From JBBROS01 sp963792675 (GTDB lineage: Bacteria > Pseudomonadota > Alphaproteobacteria > Acetobacterales > Acetobacteraceae), in NCBI GenBank assembly GCA_963792675.1, contig CAWBWT010000002.1:2604001-2668000 (forward strand): a stretch of DNA of 64,000 bases. Direction: 5' to 3'. The notes beneath the pieces are model-generated. The model was given only the letters and a program-made list of their open reading frames with translations. It was not told the origin of the DNA and ran no database searches. Within the stretch, counting starts at the first letter, position 1. Each line of letters starts with the position of its first letter. The position numbers and the translations under genes were made by a program. Positions 17,518-26,128 of the stretch are shown here, one piece after another.

Positions 17518-18333
17518 ATGACAGCACAATCAGCGGGAACGGCAGACGACGGTGTTGTCCAGTTTGTGAAAATGATTCCCGATGGGCGACCGCCCAAGCG
17601 CGCGGATCGCTCTGGCGCAGGCTACCTACCCGGCAGAGCGATGCGGTACTGCGATGCGCTGACCTCCGCTACTGGATACGGGTATTGGGTTTTCCCGCCG
17701 ATCGACTTGCAGCTCATCTGGGACGGTGAGCAGGTCTACTGGTCGTTTGGCGATGCTGCGGCTTGGCTGCCGTTATCCGGTAGTCCGAGCGGAGCAATTC
17801 AGTTTCCAGGTTTTGCCGACTTGTTTGACAGCAAAGCCCCCGCGGACCTGCAAGGCTACTCCCCGCCATTCCTAACCGCACTTCCTGAACTGGGCGGCGT
17901 CCAGATCTGGACAGGGTTGTTGGCGCGAACCAGGCCTGGATGGAGCCTTCTGGTCCGGCCACCGGTGAACCTGCCAGGAATCCCCGGCTTAACTGCTTGG
18001 GAGGGCCTGGTCGAGACTGACCATTGGTTCGGCCCCCTCTTCAGCAACTTCCGGATCACAAGAACCGACTTTCCGGTGCGGATCCGCTCGCATGCGCCGT
18101 TCCTGCAAATTCAACCTGTTCCCCAACTTGCTTACCGTGAAAGCGTCCTCAACCAGGCGTCTCATGGGACGGTTGATGACATGACCACCGCTGATTGGGC
18201 TGACCTGGGCGGCGTGTTGCTGCCAGACGCCGAGGGTGGGCAGCAAGGTGGTTATGCGGTTCGCCTGCGTAAACGTCGCGCTTGCCCACATCATGCCGAA
18301 ACGATGAAAGCTGCCGTCAGGGGTCCGAGCTAA
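17518..18333 (+). CDS. DUF6065-like protein of unknown function
   Basis: 271 residues from ATG 17518 (GGGAG eight bases upstream); ATG 17497 is an alternative. Recognisable conserved stretches: PPKRADRSGAGYLPGRAMRY, VFPPIDLQLIWDG, LQGYSPPFLTALPELGGVQ, IWTGLLARTRPGWSLLVRPP, and GLVETDHWFGPLFSNFRITR. These match my memory of the DUF6065 family, which has no known activity. No membrane segments. It follows the repeat peptide with a hairpin between, so the two are probably one transcription unit; it might act on, bind or present the peptide (inference). The C-terminal ~40 residues are Arg/His-rich and variable. Convergent with the regulator gene, 8 bp away. Confidence 0.6.
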   Translation: MTAQSAGTADDGVVQFVKMIPDGRPPKRADRSGAGYLPGRAMRYCDALTSATGYGYWVFPPIDLQLIWDGEQVYWSFGDAAAWLPLSGSPSGAIQFPGFADLFDSKAPADLQGYSPPFLTALPELGGVQIWTGLLARTRPGWSLLVRPPVNLPGIPGLTAWEGLVETDHWFGPLFSNFRITRTDFPVRIRSHAPFLQIQPVPQLAYRESVLNQASHGTVDDMTTADWADLGGVLLPDAEGGQQGGYAVRLRKRRACPHHAETMKAAVRGPS

Positions 18334-18341
18334 ACTGCCCG

Positions 18342-20219
18342 TCAGTCAGGAACTCCAGCCAACCGCAAACCTTCCGCGTGGTACTCGCGGTCAATCGGAC
18401 GAAGGGGCGGGCGAGCAATAATCCGGTCAACCGTTATTGCCGGGTCGACCGAACGCAGCAACTCGATGCATTGTTCGATCTCATCATCTCGGCGCAGATG
18501 GCCAAGGATTGCGAGACGCACCTTCAGCGCCGACGCATGGCCCGGTTTCCGTGCCAAAACGCTCAGAGCCAACTCGTCCGCCCGATTGAGATCTCTCAAG
18601 AAGAAATGCGCCGTCATGGCCGCATGCTCAACGAAGAACACATGGGGGTCCGTCGGCGAGAGCGACTCAGCCATGAGCGCCTCATTGACGGCTACTCGGT
18701 GGTTGCCTGAATAAATGTGCGCCCAACTGCTGAGTGTCCACGCGATCGGCAAGTTCGGATTGAGTGAGATTGCTCGCTGGTGCAGGACCAGTGCCGCCTC
18801 CGGATCGTGGAGCAAGTATGCTTTCACGTGGCCGGCAATCGTCACCCCCCGCGCGTCTAACGGATCGAGCGCGATCGAGCGTTCGGCGGCAAGCCCAGCC
18901 TGTTCTGCGGCGAGTTGGGCATCCTGAACCCAGCCTTGACCAAGACCAATGATGTGCCAGTACGCCAGCCAAGCATGCGCCGCCGCGTAATCTGGATCGA
19001 GCCGGATGGCCTCCAGCAGCTGGTCCTTGGCCGGCAGGAAGCGCGTCTTGTCGGGATGGTAAATGCCCTGGATCGCCGTCAACACAGCCTGATGGGCGAC
19101 AGCATTGGGCAGTTGTATCGTTTCGCCGCGGAACTGGTGGCGCTGGAGCAACTCGGGGTCGATCTGGGCAACCGTCTGCGACGCGATCTTGTCCTGCAGC
19201 GAGAACAGGTCCTCGGTGGTGCCCTCGAACCTCGACGCCCAGATCACCTCGAAGTCCATCGACACATCGAGCAGTGTCACTGTAACCCGGATGCGCTGCC
19301 CCGAAGACTGGATGGTGCCGCTGATGACGTAATCGAGATTGTAAGCCCGGCATTTGGCCAACGCGTCCGCGGATGCCCCGGACCCGTCCCAAAACGACCC
19401 GGTCGCAATCAAGCGCGGCATCCTGAACCGGGCCAGAGCGGCCGATATCTCTTCCGCCATCCCCAGCGACAGCCCCAATTCGAGCGGCGCCCCCAAGCTT
19501 CGGAACGGCAAAACGGCGATTCGCCAGCCTTGTCCGTGGATCGACTCATCAGACATCGGCAGCGGCTGCTGCAACTCCGGAAGCGGTTCGTCGCCCGAAT
19601 CATCCGCGGGGTCGGCGATGTCCAGCGAAGCCGACACGTCGGGGCCGCCGAGCGGCGGCCGCAACGGCGCGTAGGTGTTCTCAACGTCGTCAGCGAGCGG
19701 GACGAAGGCTTGCTGGAACACCAGGTTCTTCCAGAGCTTCTCGAGATGGGCGTCGAATGCGGGGTCGAGGCCTTGCAAGTTCTGGCAAAGCAGCAGCGGC
19801 CCGCCCGCACCCTCACCCGGCTCCTTCCACTTGATCGCGGCCGGGTCATGAATGTCGACCCACAAACTGGACGCCGGGAGCGACAATCGTCCCGAGGCGG
19901 TCGAGAGAATTGGCGGCTGCCCACAGGCCGCTAGCGCGAGCTGCAGTTCGCGCAGCGCTTGCCGCATGGAGTTGGCGGCATGGTCCCGCGGCTTGTTGCT
20001 CCACAGCAGCGCCGCCGCGTGGTCGCGACGAAGCGGTTGCGGCATGTGCGCGGCCACCAACGCTAACAAGCCTCGCGCCTTCTTGCTGACGGGGAGCACC
20101 GACCGCCCATTTTCGAGCGATGCCGTGAAATCCCCGACCAACCGGAGCCACAGCCGCACGTTACCCTGCGTCTGACGCCCCTGTCCGCCGGTCTCCGACA
20201 TCACGTCCAACTGTCCCAC
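18342..20219 (-). CDS. Winged-helix transcriptional regulator with TolB-like and TPR regions
   Basis: 625 residues. An OmpR/SARP-type winged-helix domain is at about residues 22-105 (LRLVGDFTASLENGRSVLPV, then LRRDHAAALLW and NSMRQALRELQ). A TolB-like/FlgO-type domain follows (IAVLPFRSLGAPLEL, YVISGTIQSSGQRIRVTVTL), then TPR-like helical repeats (LEAIRLDPDYAAAHAWLAYW, AISLNPNLPIAWTLSSWAHI) to the end. This plan is common in alphaproteobacterial one-component activators whose signal is unknown. GTG 20219 has GGAG six bases upstream; ATG 20201 is an alternative. Tail-to-tail with the DUF6065-like gene; it may control the peptide locus or the exporter beyond its promoter (inference). Confidence 0.75.
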   Translation of the reverse strand: MGQLDVMSETGGQGRQTQGNVRLWLRLVGDFTASLENGRSVLPVSKKARGLLALVAAHMPQPLRRDHAAALLWSNKPRDHAANSMRQALRELQLALAACGQPPILSTASGRLSLPASSLWVDIHDPAAIKWKEPGEGAGGPLLLCQNLQGLDPAFDAHLEKLWKNLVFQQAFVPLADDVENTYAPLRPPLGGPDVSASLDIADPADDSGDEPLPELQQPLPMSDESIHGQGWRIAVLPFRSLGAPLELGLSLGMAEEISAALARFRMPRLIATGSFWDGSGASADALAKCRAYNLDYVISGTIQSSGQRIRVTVTLLDVSMDFEVIWASRFEGTTEDLFSLQDKIASQTVAQIDPELLQRHQFRGETIQLPNAVAHQAVLTAIQGIYHPDKTRFLPAKDQLLEAIRLDPDYAAAHAWLAYWHIIGLGQGWVQDAQLAAEQAGLAAERSIALDPLDARGVTIAGHVKAYLLHDPEAALVLHQRAISLNPNLPIAWTLSSWAHIYSGNHRVAVNEALMAESLSPTDPHVFFVEHAAMTAHFFLRDLNRADELALSVLARKPGHASALKVRLAILGHLRRDDEIEQCIELLRSVDPAITVDRIIARPPLRPIDREYHAEGLRLAGVPD

Positions 20220-20675
20220 ATCATGCTCCGGTCCACTGTCTCGCAGATGCGCGACGCGTGTGGATTCTATTCTTATGGTAAAATGCGAAGATTATCAAAT
20301 TGGCGCGCGCGTGTAACTCGACGACCTTCATCGAGTCGGTGCTTGATGGGGCATCGTGCACGTGTTTTCACTGTGCAGGTCACGTGGCCCAAGACGAGGT
20401 TGAGTTCGTTCGGGTGCGTGGCAGGTGGGTGAAACGTCAACCACATCGGCAAGATCGTTAGTAGCGGGCATGTATCATTAGGCATCGTAAGGGAACGTTC
20501 GATTGAGATGGAGGTCCTGCAAACGCCGGAGCCTTAAGAACAAAATACTAAATTAGTTTCGCATTAGTATCTCGAATTGGCTTGACCCGACTGGGTAAGC
20601 AAATTACCTCGTATCTGATCCTACTCATTTGAAAGAGTCTGCCTTGACTAAGTGTGACGCGTCACGGGCAGCACA
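20220..20675. promoter_or_regulatory. AT-rich divergent promoter region with inverted repeat
   Basis: 456 bp between the regulator and the exporter, both transcribed away from it; no gene seen. AT-rich at 20530-20640. The inverted repeat ATACTAA (20545-20551)/TTAGTAT (20564-20570) encloses the small palindrome CTAAATTAG and could be an operator; a second repeat GGTAA/TTACC lies at about 20594-20608. TTGACC near 20582 is a possible -35 element for the exporter. Confidence 0.4.
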
Positions 20676-21923
20676 ATGTGCCCGACTTGCCGTTGGCCTT
20701 GGCTGACCTTAGTCGATCGTGCTCGCCCGATTCAGCCGCAATCGTTCTGTTTTACCATCATTCTCGGACTCCTTGCGGCGTTGCCGGCGTTGTCGCTCGA
20801 TATCAGCATTCCGACGTTAATCTCTCTCCAACACGAGTTCCTCGCCTCCTCGGGCACAATCGGACTTACGATCAGCTTATTCATGATCGGATTCGCCACC
20901 GGGCAGTTCGGCGGTGGTCCGCTCTCCGACCGTTTAGGGCGCAAGCCCGTCCTGCTGATCGGCTTGCTCGCCTACACGCTGTCCGGTGTCGCCTGCGCCG
21001 TCTCGGCCAGCGCCGTGCAGCTGATCGTATGGCGGTTCATCGAAGGCGTGGGCGCCGGGTGCTGCGCCGTCCTCGCCTTCACCATGATCCGCGACCTGTT
21101 CGAAGGCGACGCGGCGCGCTCGAAGCGCTCGTATGTCACCGTCGTGTTCGGATTGGCTCCCATGTTGGCCCCCAGCATCGGCGCCTCGGTGATGAACGTC
21201 CTTGGCTGGCGTCCGGTCTACCTGGTGCTGGCACTCAGCGGACTGGTGCTGCTGCTCATCGTCTTCGGCGGCGTGGCCGAGTCCCGCCCACCCTCGGCGC
21301 GCGGCCATGCGCATGGCTCCCTATTACGGGCATATGGCGTCGTCCTCGCCAATCCCCGGTTCGTCGGATTGGTGTTCGTGAATGCGCTCAGCTTCGCCAC
21401 TCTGTTCGCCTACATCGCCGGATCGCCCCTGGTGCTGATGGGCAGCTTGCAGCTTCCCGCCATTCTATACGCGGCCTTCTTCGCCTGCACCGCCGCGTCC
21501 CTCACCCTTGGCGCCTGGACCAGCGGCCGTCTCGCCGCGGCCGGCGTCGGTCCCAGCCGGCTGCTCTGGCTGAGCTTGCTCGGCGCGGCAGTGAGCGCCG
21601 TCGTCCTCGCCAGTTTGGTGGCACTCGGCACCACCCTGCTCGGCCTGCTCGTCCCGCTGCTGATCGTCAACGTCTTCTGTCGCGGCCTCGTTTCGCCGAA
21701 CGCGCAGCACATGGCGCTCGAGCCGATGCCGCACTACGCGGGAACGGCCGCGGCCGCGGTCGGCGTCGTCCAGATCTTGACCGGAGCCGCCGCCAGTGCA
21801 CTCGTGGCGTATCTGTTTCCGATCCTGGGCCCGCTCAGCATGACCGGTGTCATGGCCGTGTGCGCCGTCGCGGCGTTCGCGCTGTGGAGCCTGCTGGCCC
21901 CCGCCCGGCTCCGCACCGCTTAG
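20676..21923 (+). CDS. MFS multidrug exporter, Bcr/CflA family
   Basis: 415 residues, about 12 membrane segments. The loop 2-3 motif GGGPLSDRLGRKPVLL, the Bcr-type N-terminal region LSLDISIPTLISLQHEF and the motif C-like segment APMLAPSIGASVMNVLGWR (prolines and glycines in helix 5) identify a 12-helix DHA1 drug:H+ antiporter. ATG 20676 gives a 27-residue cytosolic lead; a later internal start is possible. Divergent from the TPR regulator across 456 bp, so that protein may regulate it. Substrate unknown; peptide export is conceivable but unsupported. Confidence 0.82.
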   Translation: MCPTCRWPWLTLVDRARPIQPQSFCFTIILGLLAALPALSLDISIPTLISLQHEFLASSGTIGLTISLFMIGFATGQFGGGPLSDRLGRKPVLLIGLLAYTLSGVACAVSASAVQLIVWRFIEGVGAGCCAVLAFTMIRDLFEGDAARSKRSYVTVVFGLAPMLAPSIGASVMNVLGWRPVYLVLALSGLVLLLIVFGGVAESRPPSARGHAHGSLLRAYGVVLANPRFVGLVFVNALSFATLFAYIAGSPLVLMGSLQLPAILYAAFFACTAASLTLGAWTSGRLAAAGVGPSRLLWLSLLGAAVSAVVLASLVALGTTLLGLLVPLLIVNVFCRGLVSPNAQHMALEPMPHYAGTAAAAVGVVQILTGAAASALVAYLFPILGPLSMTGVMAVCAVAAFALWSLLAPARLRTA

Positions 21924-22069
21924 CCCCAACCCGACTTGCCGCCGAGTGAGTCGCCGGCGCGGCCGCGTGACGCGGGATAACAACGGGTTAGTGCCCGGCG
22001 TCGCGGGAAATCGACTACGAATTTCTGGATGAGGGCAGTAGGGTCACGCAAACCCGGAGGAACGCGACC

Positions 22070-22856
22070 GTGACCCTAGCCGCAACCACACCGCATTCCA
22101 CTCGACCTGTCCGGCCTGCGTGTCGCCATTACCGCCGGCGCCGGCGGGATCGGTCGAGTCATCGCCGACAGCTTCGCCGCGTGCGGCGGCCATCCCTTCG
22201 TTAGCGACGTGGACGAGGCAGCGCTGGCCGAATGCGGCCACCCCGGGATGCGCGCCGATGCGGGCCGCGCGGACGAGCTGGACCGGTTCATCGACGCGGC
22301 TGCCGAGCGACTGAGCGGGCTCGACATCCTGGTCAACAACGCCGGCATCGCCGGTCCCACCAAGCCCGTCGAGCAGGTGACGCCAGCCGAACTCGACGCC
22401 GTGCTGCAGATCGACCTCGCCAGCCTGTTCCATTGCGCCCGCCGCGCCGTCCCCCTGCTGCGGGCTGCGGGCGGCGGCAGCATCATCAACCTCAGCTCCG
22501 CGGCCGGGAAGTTCGGCTTTCCACTCCGCAGCCCCTATAGCGCCGCCAAGTGGGGCATCATCGGCGTCACCCGCACCCTGGCGATGGAGCTCGGGCCCGA
22601 CCGCATCAACGTCAACGCCATACTGCCCGGCCTGGTCGACGGTCCGCGCATCCGCAGCGTCCTGCGCAACAAGGCGCAGGCGAAGGGCGTCAGCGACAAC
22701 CAGGAAACCGAGGACGCGCTGTCCCGCGTCAGCCTCCGCACCTTCGTCAGCCAGCAGGACATCGCCAACATGGCGCTCTACCTCGCCAGCCCGTTCGGCC
22801 GCACCATCACCGGCCAGGCCATCAGCGTGGACGGCGGGATGGAGAGCCTGCTGTAG
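22070..22856 (+). CDS. SDR-family oxidoreductase (one frame interruption)
   Basis: About 262 residues, classical short-chain dehydrogenase. ITAGAGGIGRVIADS (cofactor motif, with Ala in place of the usual Thr/Ser-Gly start), NNAGIAGPTKPVE, IINLSSAAGKFGFP and YSAAKWGIIG (Tyr-x-x-x-Lys), ending GQAISVDGGMESL. GTG 22070 has GGAGG nine bases upstream, but its frame must lose one base at about 22098 (an extra C before GACCTGTCC) to join the main frame. Substrate not assigned. The TAG at 22854-22856 directly abuts the opposite-strand stop of the next gene. Confidence 0.8.
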
Positions 22857-23765
22857 CTACACCGGGTCCCAGCTGAACACGTCGGGGCTGCGGTCGAGCG
22901 GCAGCAGCCCGGACCGCAGCGCCGGCAGCGCGTGCTCGGCCACGAGCGCCGGCGTCCAGCCCTCGCCGCGATGCACCGACCGCAGCGGCCGGCTTTGCGA
23001 CATCAGGAAGATCTCGTTGTGTCGGGCCGCGAACACCTGACCCGTCACCTCGCGCGCCGCGTCGCTCGCCAGGAACACCGCCAGGGGCGCGTTCTTGTCC
23101 GGCGTCATCTGCTCGAGTTTCGCGACCCGCGCCTTCTGCTCCGGCGTTTCGGCCGGAATGCTGCTCGTCATTCGGCTCCACGCGAACGGCGCGATGCAGT
23201 TGCTGCGCACGCCGAACCGCTGCATGTCGAGCGCGATCGACTTCGACAGCGCGACGATGCCGAGCTTCGCCGCCGAGTAGTTGGCCTGCCCATAGTTGCC
23301 CACCAGGCCGGATGTGCTCGTCATGTGCACGCAAGCGCCGGACCCCTGGGCCCGAAACGGCTCGGCCGCCGCCCGGCTGACATAGAAGGCGCCGTTCAGG
23401 TGCACATTGACGACCGCCAGCCAGTCCTGCGGCGACATCTTGTGGAAGATGCCGTCGCGCAGGATGCCGGCATTGTTCACCACCGCGTCCACCCGGCCGA
23501 ACCGGTCCATCGCGCACTGGATAATCCGGCGCGCGCTGTCCCATTCGGCCACGCTGTCGGTGTTGGCGACCGCCTCGCCGCCGCGCTGCTGGATGATTTG
23601 CACCGTCTGCTCGCCCGGCGTCGCCGAGCCGCCTTCGCCGGCCAGGCTGGCGCCGATGTCGTTGACCACCACCCGCGCCCCCTCGAGCGCCATCGCCAGC
23701 GCGATCTCCCGCCCGATCCCGCCGCCGGCGCCGGTGACGACCGCGACCTTCCCCGCCATCAGCAT
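22857..23765 (-). CDS. SDR-family dehydrogenase, 3-hydroxyacyl-CoA-type
   Basis: 302 residues. Cofactor motif VTGAGGGIGREIALA (about 10-24), VNDIGASLAGEGG at the ribose-binding loop (Asp suggests NAD preference), NNAGILRDGIFHKM, catalytic Ser in MTSTSGLVGN and YSAAKLGIV. This pattern (VNDxG, NNAGILRDxxFxKM) resembles the dehydrogenase domain of multifunctional beta-oxidation enzymes. ATG 23765 overlaps the thiolase stop (TGATG), so the pair is translationally coupled; together they fit the last two steps of a beta-oxidation-like pathway (hydroxyacyl-CoA oxidation, thiolysis). Confidence 0.82.
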   Translation of the reverse strand: MLMAGKVAVVTGAGGGIGREIALAMALEGARVVVNDIGASLAGEGGSATPGEQTVQIIQQRGGEAVANTDSVAEWDSARRIIQCAMDRFGRVDAVVNNAGILRDGIFHKMSPQDWLAVVNVHLNGAFYVSRAAAEPFRAQGSGACVHMTSTSGLVGNYGQANYSAAKLGIVALSKSIALDMQRFGVRSNCIAPFAWSRMTSSIPAETPEQKARVAKLEQMTPDKNAPLAVFLASDAAREVTGQVFAARHNEIFLMSQSRPLRSVHRGEGWTPALVAEHALPALRSGLLPLDRSPDVFSWDPV

Positions 23766-24967
23766 CAGACGCGCTCGATCAGCGCGGCAATGCCCTGGCC
23801 GACGCCGATGCACATCGTCACGATCGCCCGCTTGCCGCCGTTCGTCTCCATGGCGTTGACCGCGGTCATTGCCAGCCGCGCCCCGCTCGCCCCCAGCGGG
23901 TGACCGAGCGCGATGGCGCCGCCCTGCGGATTGACCCGCGGATCGTCCTCGGCCACGCCCAACTGGCGCAGTACCGCGATCCCCTGCGAGGCAAAGGCCT
24001 CGTTCAATTCGATCACGTCCACGTCCCTGAGCGTGAATCCGGTCCGCGCCAGCAGCTTCTGCACGGCCGGCGCCGGGCCGATGCCCATGATGCGCGGCTC
24101 CACCCCGGCCGTCGCCATCGCCACCACGCGCGCCCGCGGCGTCAACCCGTGCCGCTGCGCCGCCGCCTCGCTCGCCAGCAGCAGCGCCGCCGCCCCGTCG
24201 TTGACGCCGCTCGCGTTGCCCGCCGTGACCGTGCCCGGGTTGCGGAACGGGGTGCGCAGCTTCTGCAGCATCTCCATCGTGGTGTCGCCGCGGGGGTGCT
24301 CGTCGGTGTCGACGACCGTGTCGCCCTTCCGGCCCTTGATCGTCACCGGTGCGATCTCGCGCGCGAAGAACCCGCTCTCCTGCGCGGCTTTCGCCTTCTG
24401 CTGGCTGCGCAACGCGAACTCGTCCTGCGCCTGCCGGGTCACCTGAAACTGCTCGGCGACGTTCTCGCCGGTTTCCGGCATTGAATCCGTGCCGTACATC
24501 GTCTTCATCAGCCCGTTGACGAAGCGCCAGCCGATCGTGGTGTCGTAGATCTCCGCCGCGCGCGCGAACGCCTCGGTCGCCTTGCCTTGAACGAACGGCG
24601 CCCGGGTCATGCTCTCGACCCCGCCCGCCAGCATCAACTCCGCCTCGCCGGTGCGGATGGCCCGGGCCGCGGTGCCGACCGCGTCGAGCCCGCTGCCGCA
24701 CAACCGGTTCAGCGTGCTCCCCGGCACCTCCACCGGCAGCCCGGCCAGCAGCGTCGCCATCCGCGCCACGTTGCGGTTGTCCTCGCCGGCTTGGTTGGCG
24801 CAGCCCATGTAGCAATCGTCCAGCGCCGCCCAGTCCACCGAGGCGTTACGCTCCTTCAGGACGCGGATCGGGTGCGCGGCGAGGTCATCCGTGCGCACAT
24901 CCTTCAGCGCCCCCGCATAGCGGCCGATCGGCGTCCTGGCATAGTCGCAGATGTAGGCCTCGGTCAT
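23765..24967 (-). CDS. Acetyl-CoA acyltransferase, 3-oxoadipyl-CoA thiolase-like
   Basis: 400 residues, full thiolase length. Nucleophilic Cys in NRLCGSGLDA (about residue 90), the acid/base Cys in CIGVGQGIA, and His motifs ELNEAFA and GHPLGASGAR. The N-terminus TEAYICDYARTPIGRYAGAL is the signature I associate with PcaF/PaaJ 3-oxoadipyl-CoA thiolases, which yield succinyl-CoA and acetyl-CoA from aromatic degradation; no pca or paa genes adjoin, so general 3-ketoacyl-CoA thiolase is also possible. Operon with the SDR downstream. Confidence 0.85.
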   Translation of the reverse strand: MTEAYICDYARTPIGRYAGALKDVRTDDLAAHPIRVLKERNASVDWAALDDCYMGCANQAGEDNRNVARMATLLAGLPVEVPGSTLNRLCGSGLDAVGTAARAIRTGEAELMLAGGVESMTRAPFVQGKATEAFARAAEIYDTTIGWRFVNGLMKTMYGTDSMPETGENVAEQFQVTRQAQDEFALRSQQKAKAAQESGFFAREIAPVTIKGRKGDTVVDTDEHPRGDTTMEMLQKLRTPFRNPGTVTAGNASGVNDGAAALLLASEAAAQRHGLTPRARVVAMATAGVEPRIMGIGPAPAVQKLLARTGFTLRDVDVIELNEAFASQGIAVLRQLGVAEDDPRVNPQGGAIALGHPLGASGARLAMTAVNAMETNGGKRAIVTMCIGVGQGIAALIERV

Positions 24968-25047
24968 GGCGCGTCCCTCCGTTTGCGCCAGAGATAGGCC
25001 CGGCCGCGCGGGTTCGTCCAGCCGCGCGGCCTTCCTTCAGCCGTATG

Positions 25048-26127
25048 TCAGAGCAGGCCGGCGTCCTTGAAACTGAGGGTGCGGCCGTTGCCGACGATGA
25101 TGTGGTCGCGTAGCTCGACGCCAAGCGCCTCGGCTGCGCGCCCGATCTCGGCCGTCATGTCGATGTCGTCCACGGACGGCGCCGGGTCGCCGCTCGGGTG
25201 GTTGTGCACCAGCACGATCGCCGCCGCTCGCAGCTCCAGCGCGCGCCGCACCACCTCGCGCGGGTAGACCGGCGTGTGATTGACGGTCCCGGTCGCCTGC
25301 ACCTCGTCGGCCTTCAACATGCCCTGTTCGTCGAGGAACAGGATGCGGAACTGCTCGATCCGCTCCCGCGCCAGCGCCGCGGCGAGGTAGGCATCCAGCC
25401 GCTCCGGATCGTCTAGCACCGGCTGTCCGGACAGCCCCGCCCGCGCCAGCCGGACCGCCGCCTCGTGCACCAGCTTGATTGCGGCAACGCTGTGTGTTCC
25501 CAAGCCATTGACTTTCCGTAGCTCCGTCTCGGGCGCCGCCAGCACCGCGGCATAGCTGCCGAACCGGTGAACCGCGGCTCCGGCGGTGGCCCAATCCATG
25601 TGCGGGAGCACGAAACCGAGCAGGCGTGCCAAGGCCGCGATGTCGCCCTCGAGCGACGGCGCGGCGCGCGTCGAAGGTTTTGGCTGGGGCTGGGGCTGGC
25701 GCACGCTTTGCGCCAGGTCCGCCAAAGCCGCCAACGCGTCGAAATGCGCCGGCGCTTCCGCGAACCCGCCAGCGGTGCGGAACGGTGCCGATTGCAGCGG
25801 GACCGGCTCGGGCGCTGCCGGCGGGACCAGCGCCGCACCCATCGCCTCGGTCGCCGCTTTCCGCAACCGCGCCCAGGGTTCGCCGGGCCGTTCGGTGCTG
25901 CGTCCGGCGGGGAACAGCCGAAGCGTGCTCGGCAGCCCTGGACCGCTCAGGCGCACGCGGACCCGTCCGGCGCCCGGCAACAACTGGATCGCCGCCGCCG
26001 CCGCCGTCATCGCCGCCTCCGGTTCCATCCCGAGCGGCACGCTGCCCGGCGCCAGATCGACGACGACGTCGAATGGCGGGGTGAAGGGTTGCGGCGTTCG
26101 CGTGCGGCGGGTCAGCCAGCTCAGCAC
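25048..26127 (-). CDS. radC: RadC/JAB-domain protein with long N-terminal extension
   Basis: 359 residues. The C-terminal JAB/MPN domain is intact: HNHPSGDPAPSVDDID carries the His-x-His and Asp zinc ligands, preceded by ELRAAAIVLVHN and followed by DHIIVGNGRTLSFKDAGLL. A helix-hairpin-helix-like region (VNGLGTHSVAAIKLVHEA) precedes it. The first ~150 residues are Ala/Pro-rich and not family-typical. GTG 26127 lies one base after the stop of the preceding paralogue, so the two are coupled. Despite the name, RadC has no established repair role; the JAB fold suggests a metal-dependent hydrolase, often mobile-element linked. Confidence 0.8.
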   Translation of the reverse strand: MLSWLTRRTRTPQPFTPPFDVVVDLAPGSVPLGMEPEAAMTAAAAAIQLLPGAGRVRVRLSGPGLPSTLRLFPAGRSTERPGEPWARLRKAATEAMGAALVPPAAPEPVPLQSAPFRTAGGFAEAPAHFDALAALADLAQSVRQPQPQPKPSTRAAPSLEGDIAALARLLGFVLPHMDWATAGAAVHRFGSYAAVLAAPETELRKVNGLGTHSVAAIKLVHEAAVRLARAGLSGQPVLDDPERLDAYLAAALARERIEQFRILFLDEQGMLKADEVQATGTVNHTPVYPREVVRRALELRAAAIVLVHNHPSGDPAPSVDDIDMTAEIGRAAEALGVELRDHIIVGNGRTLSFKDAGLL

Positions 26128-26128
26128 G

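Noticed and set aside
17175..17729. A 184-codon frame overlapping the repeat peptide
   Set aside because: Low-complexity Arg/His/Gly composition, no ribosome-binding site, and the synonymous third-position pattern shows the peptide frame is the one under selection.
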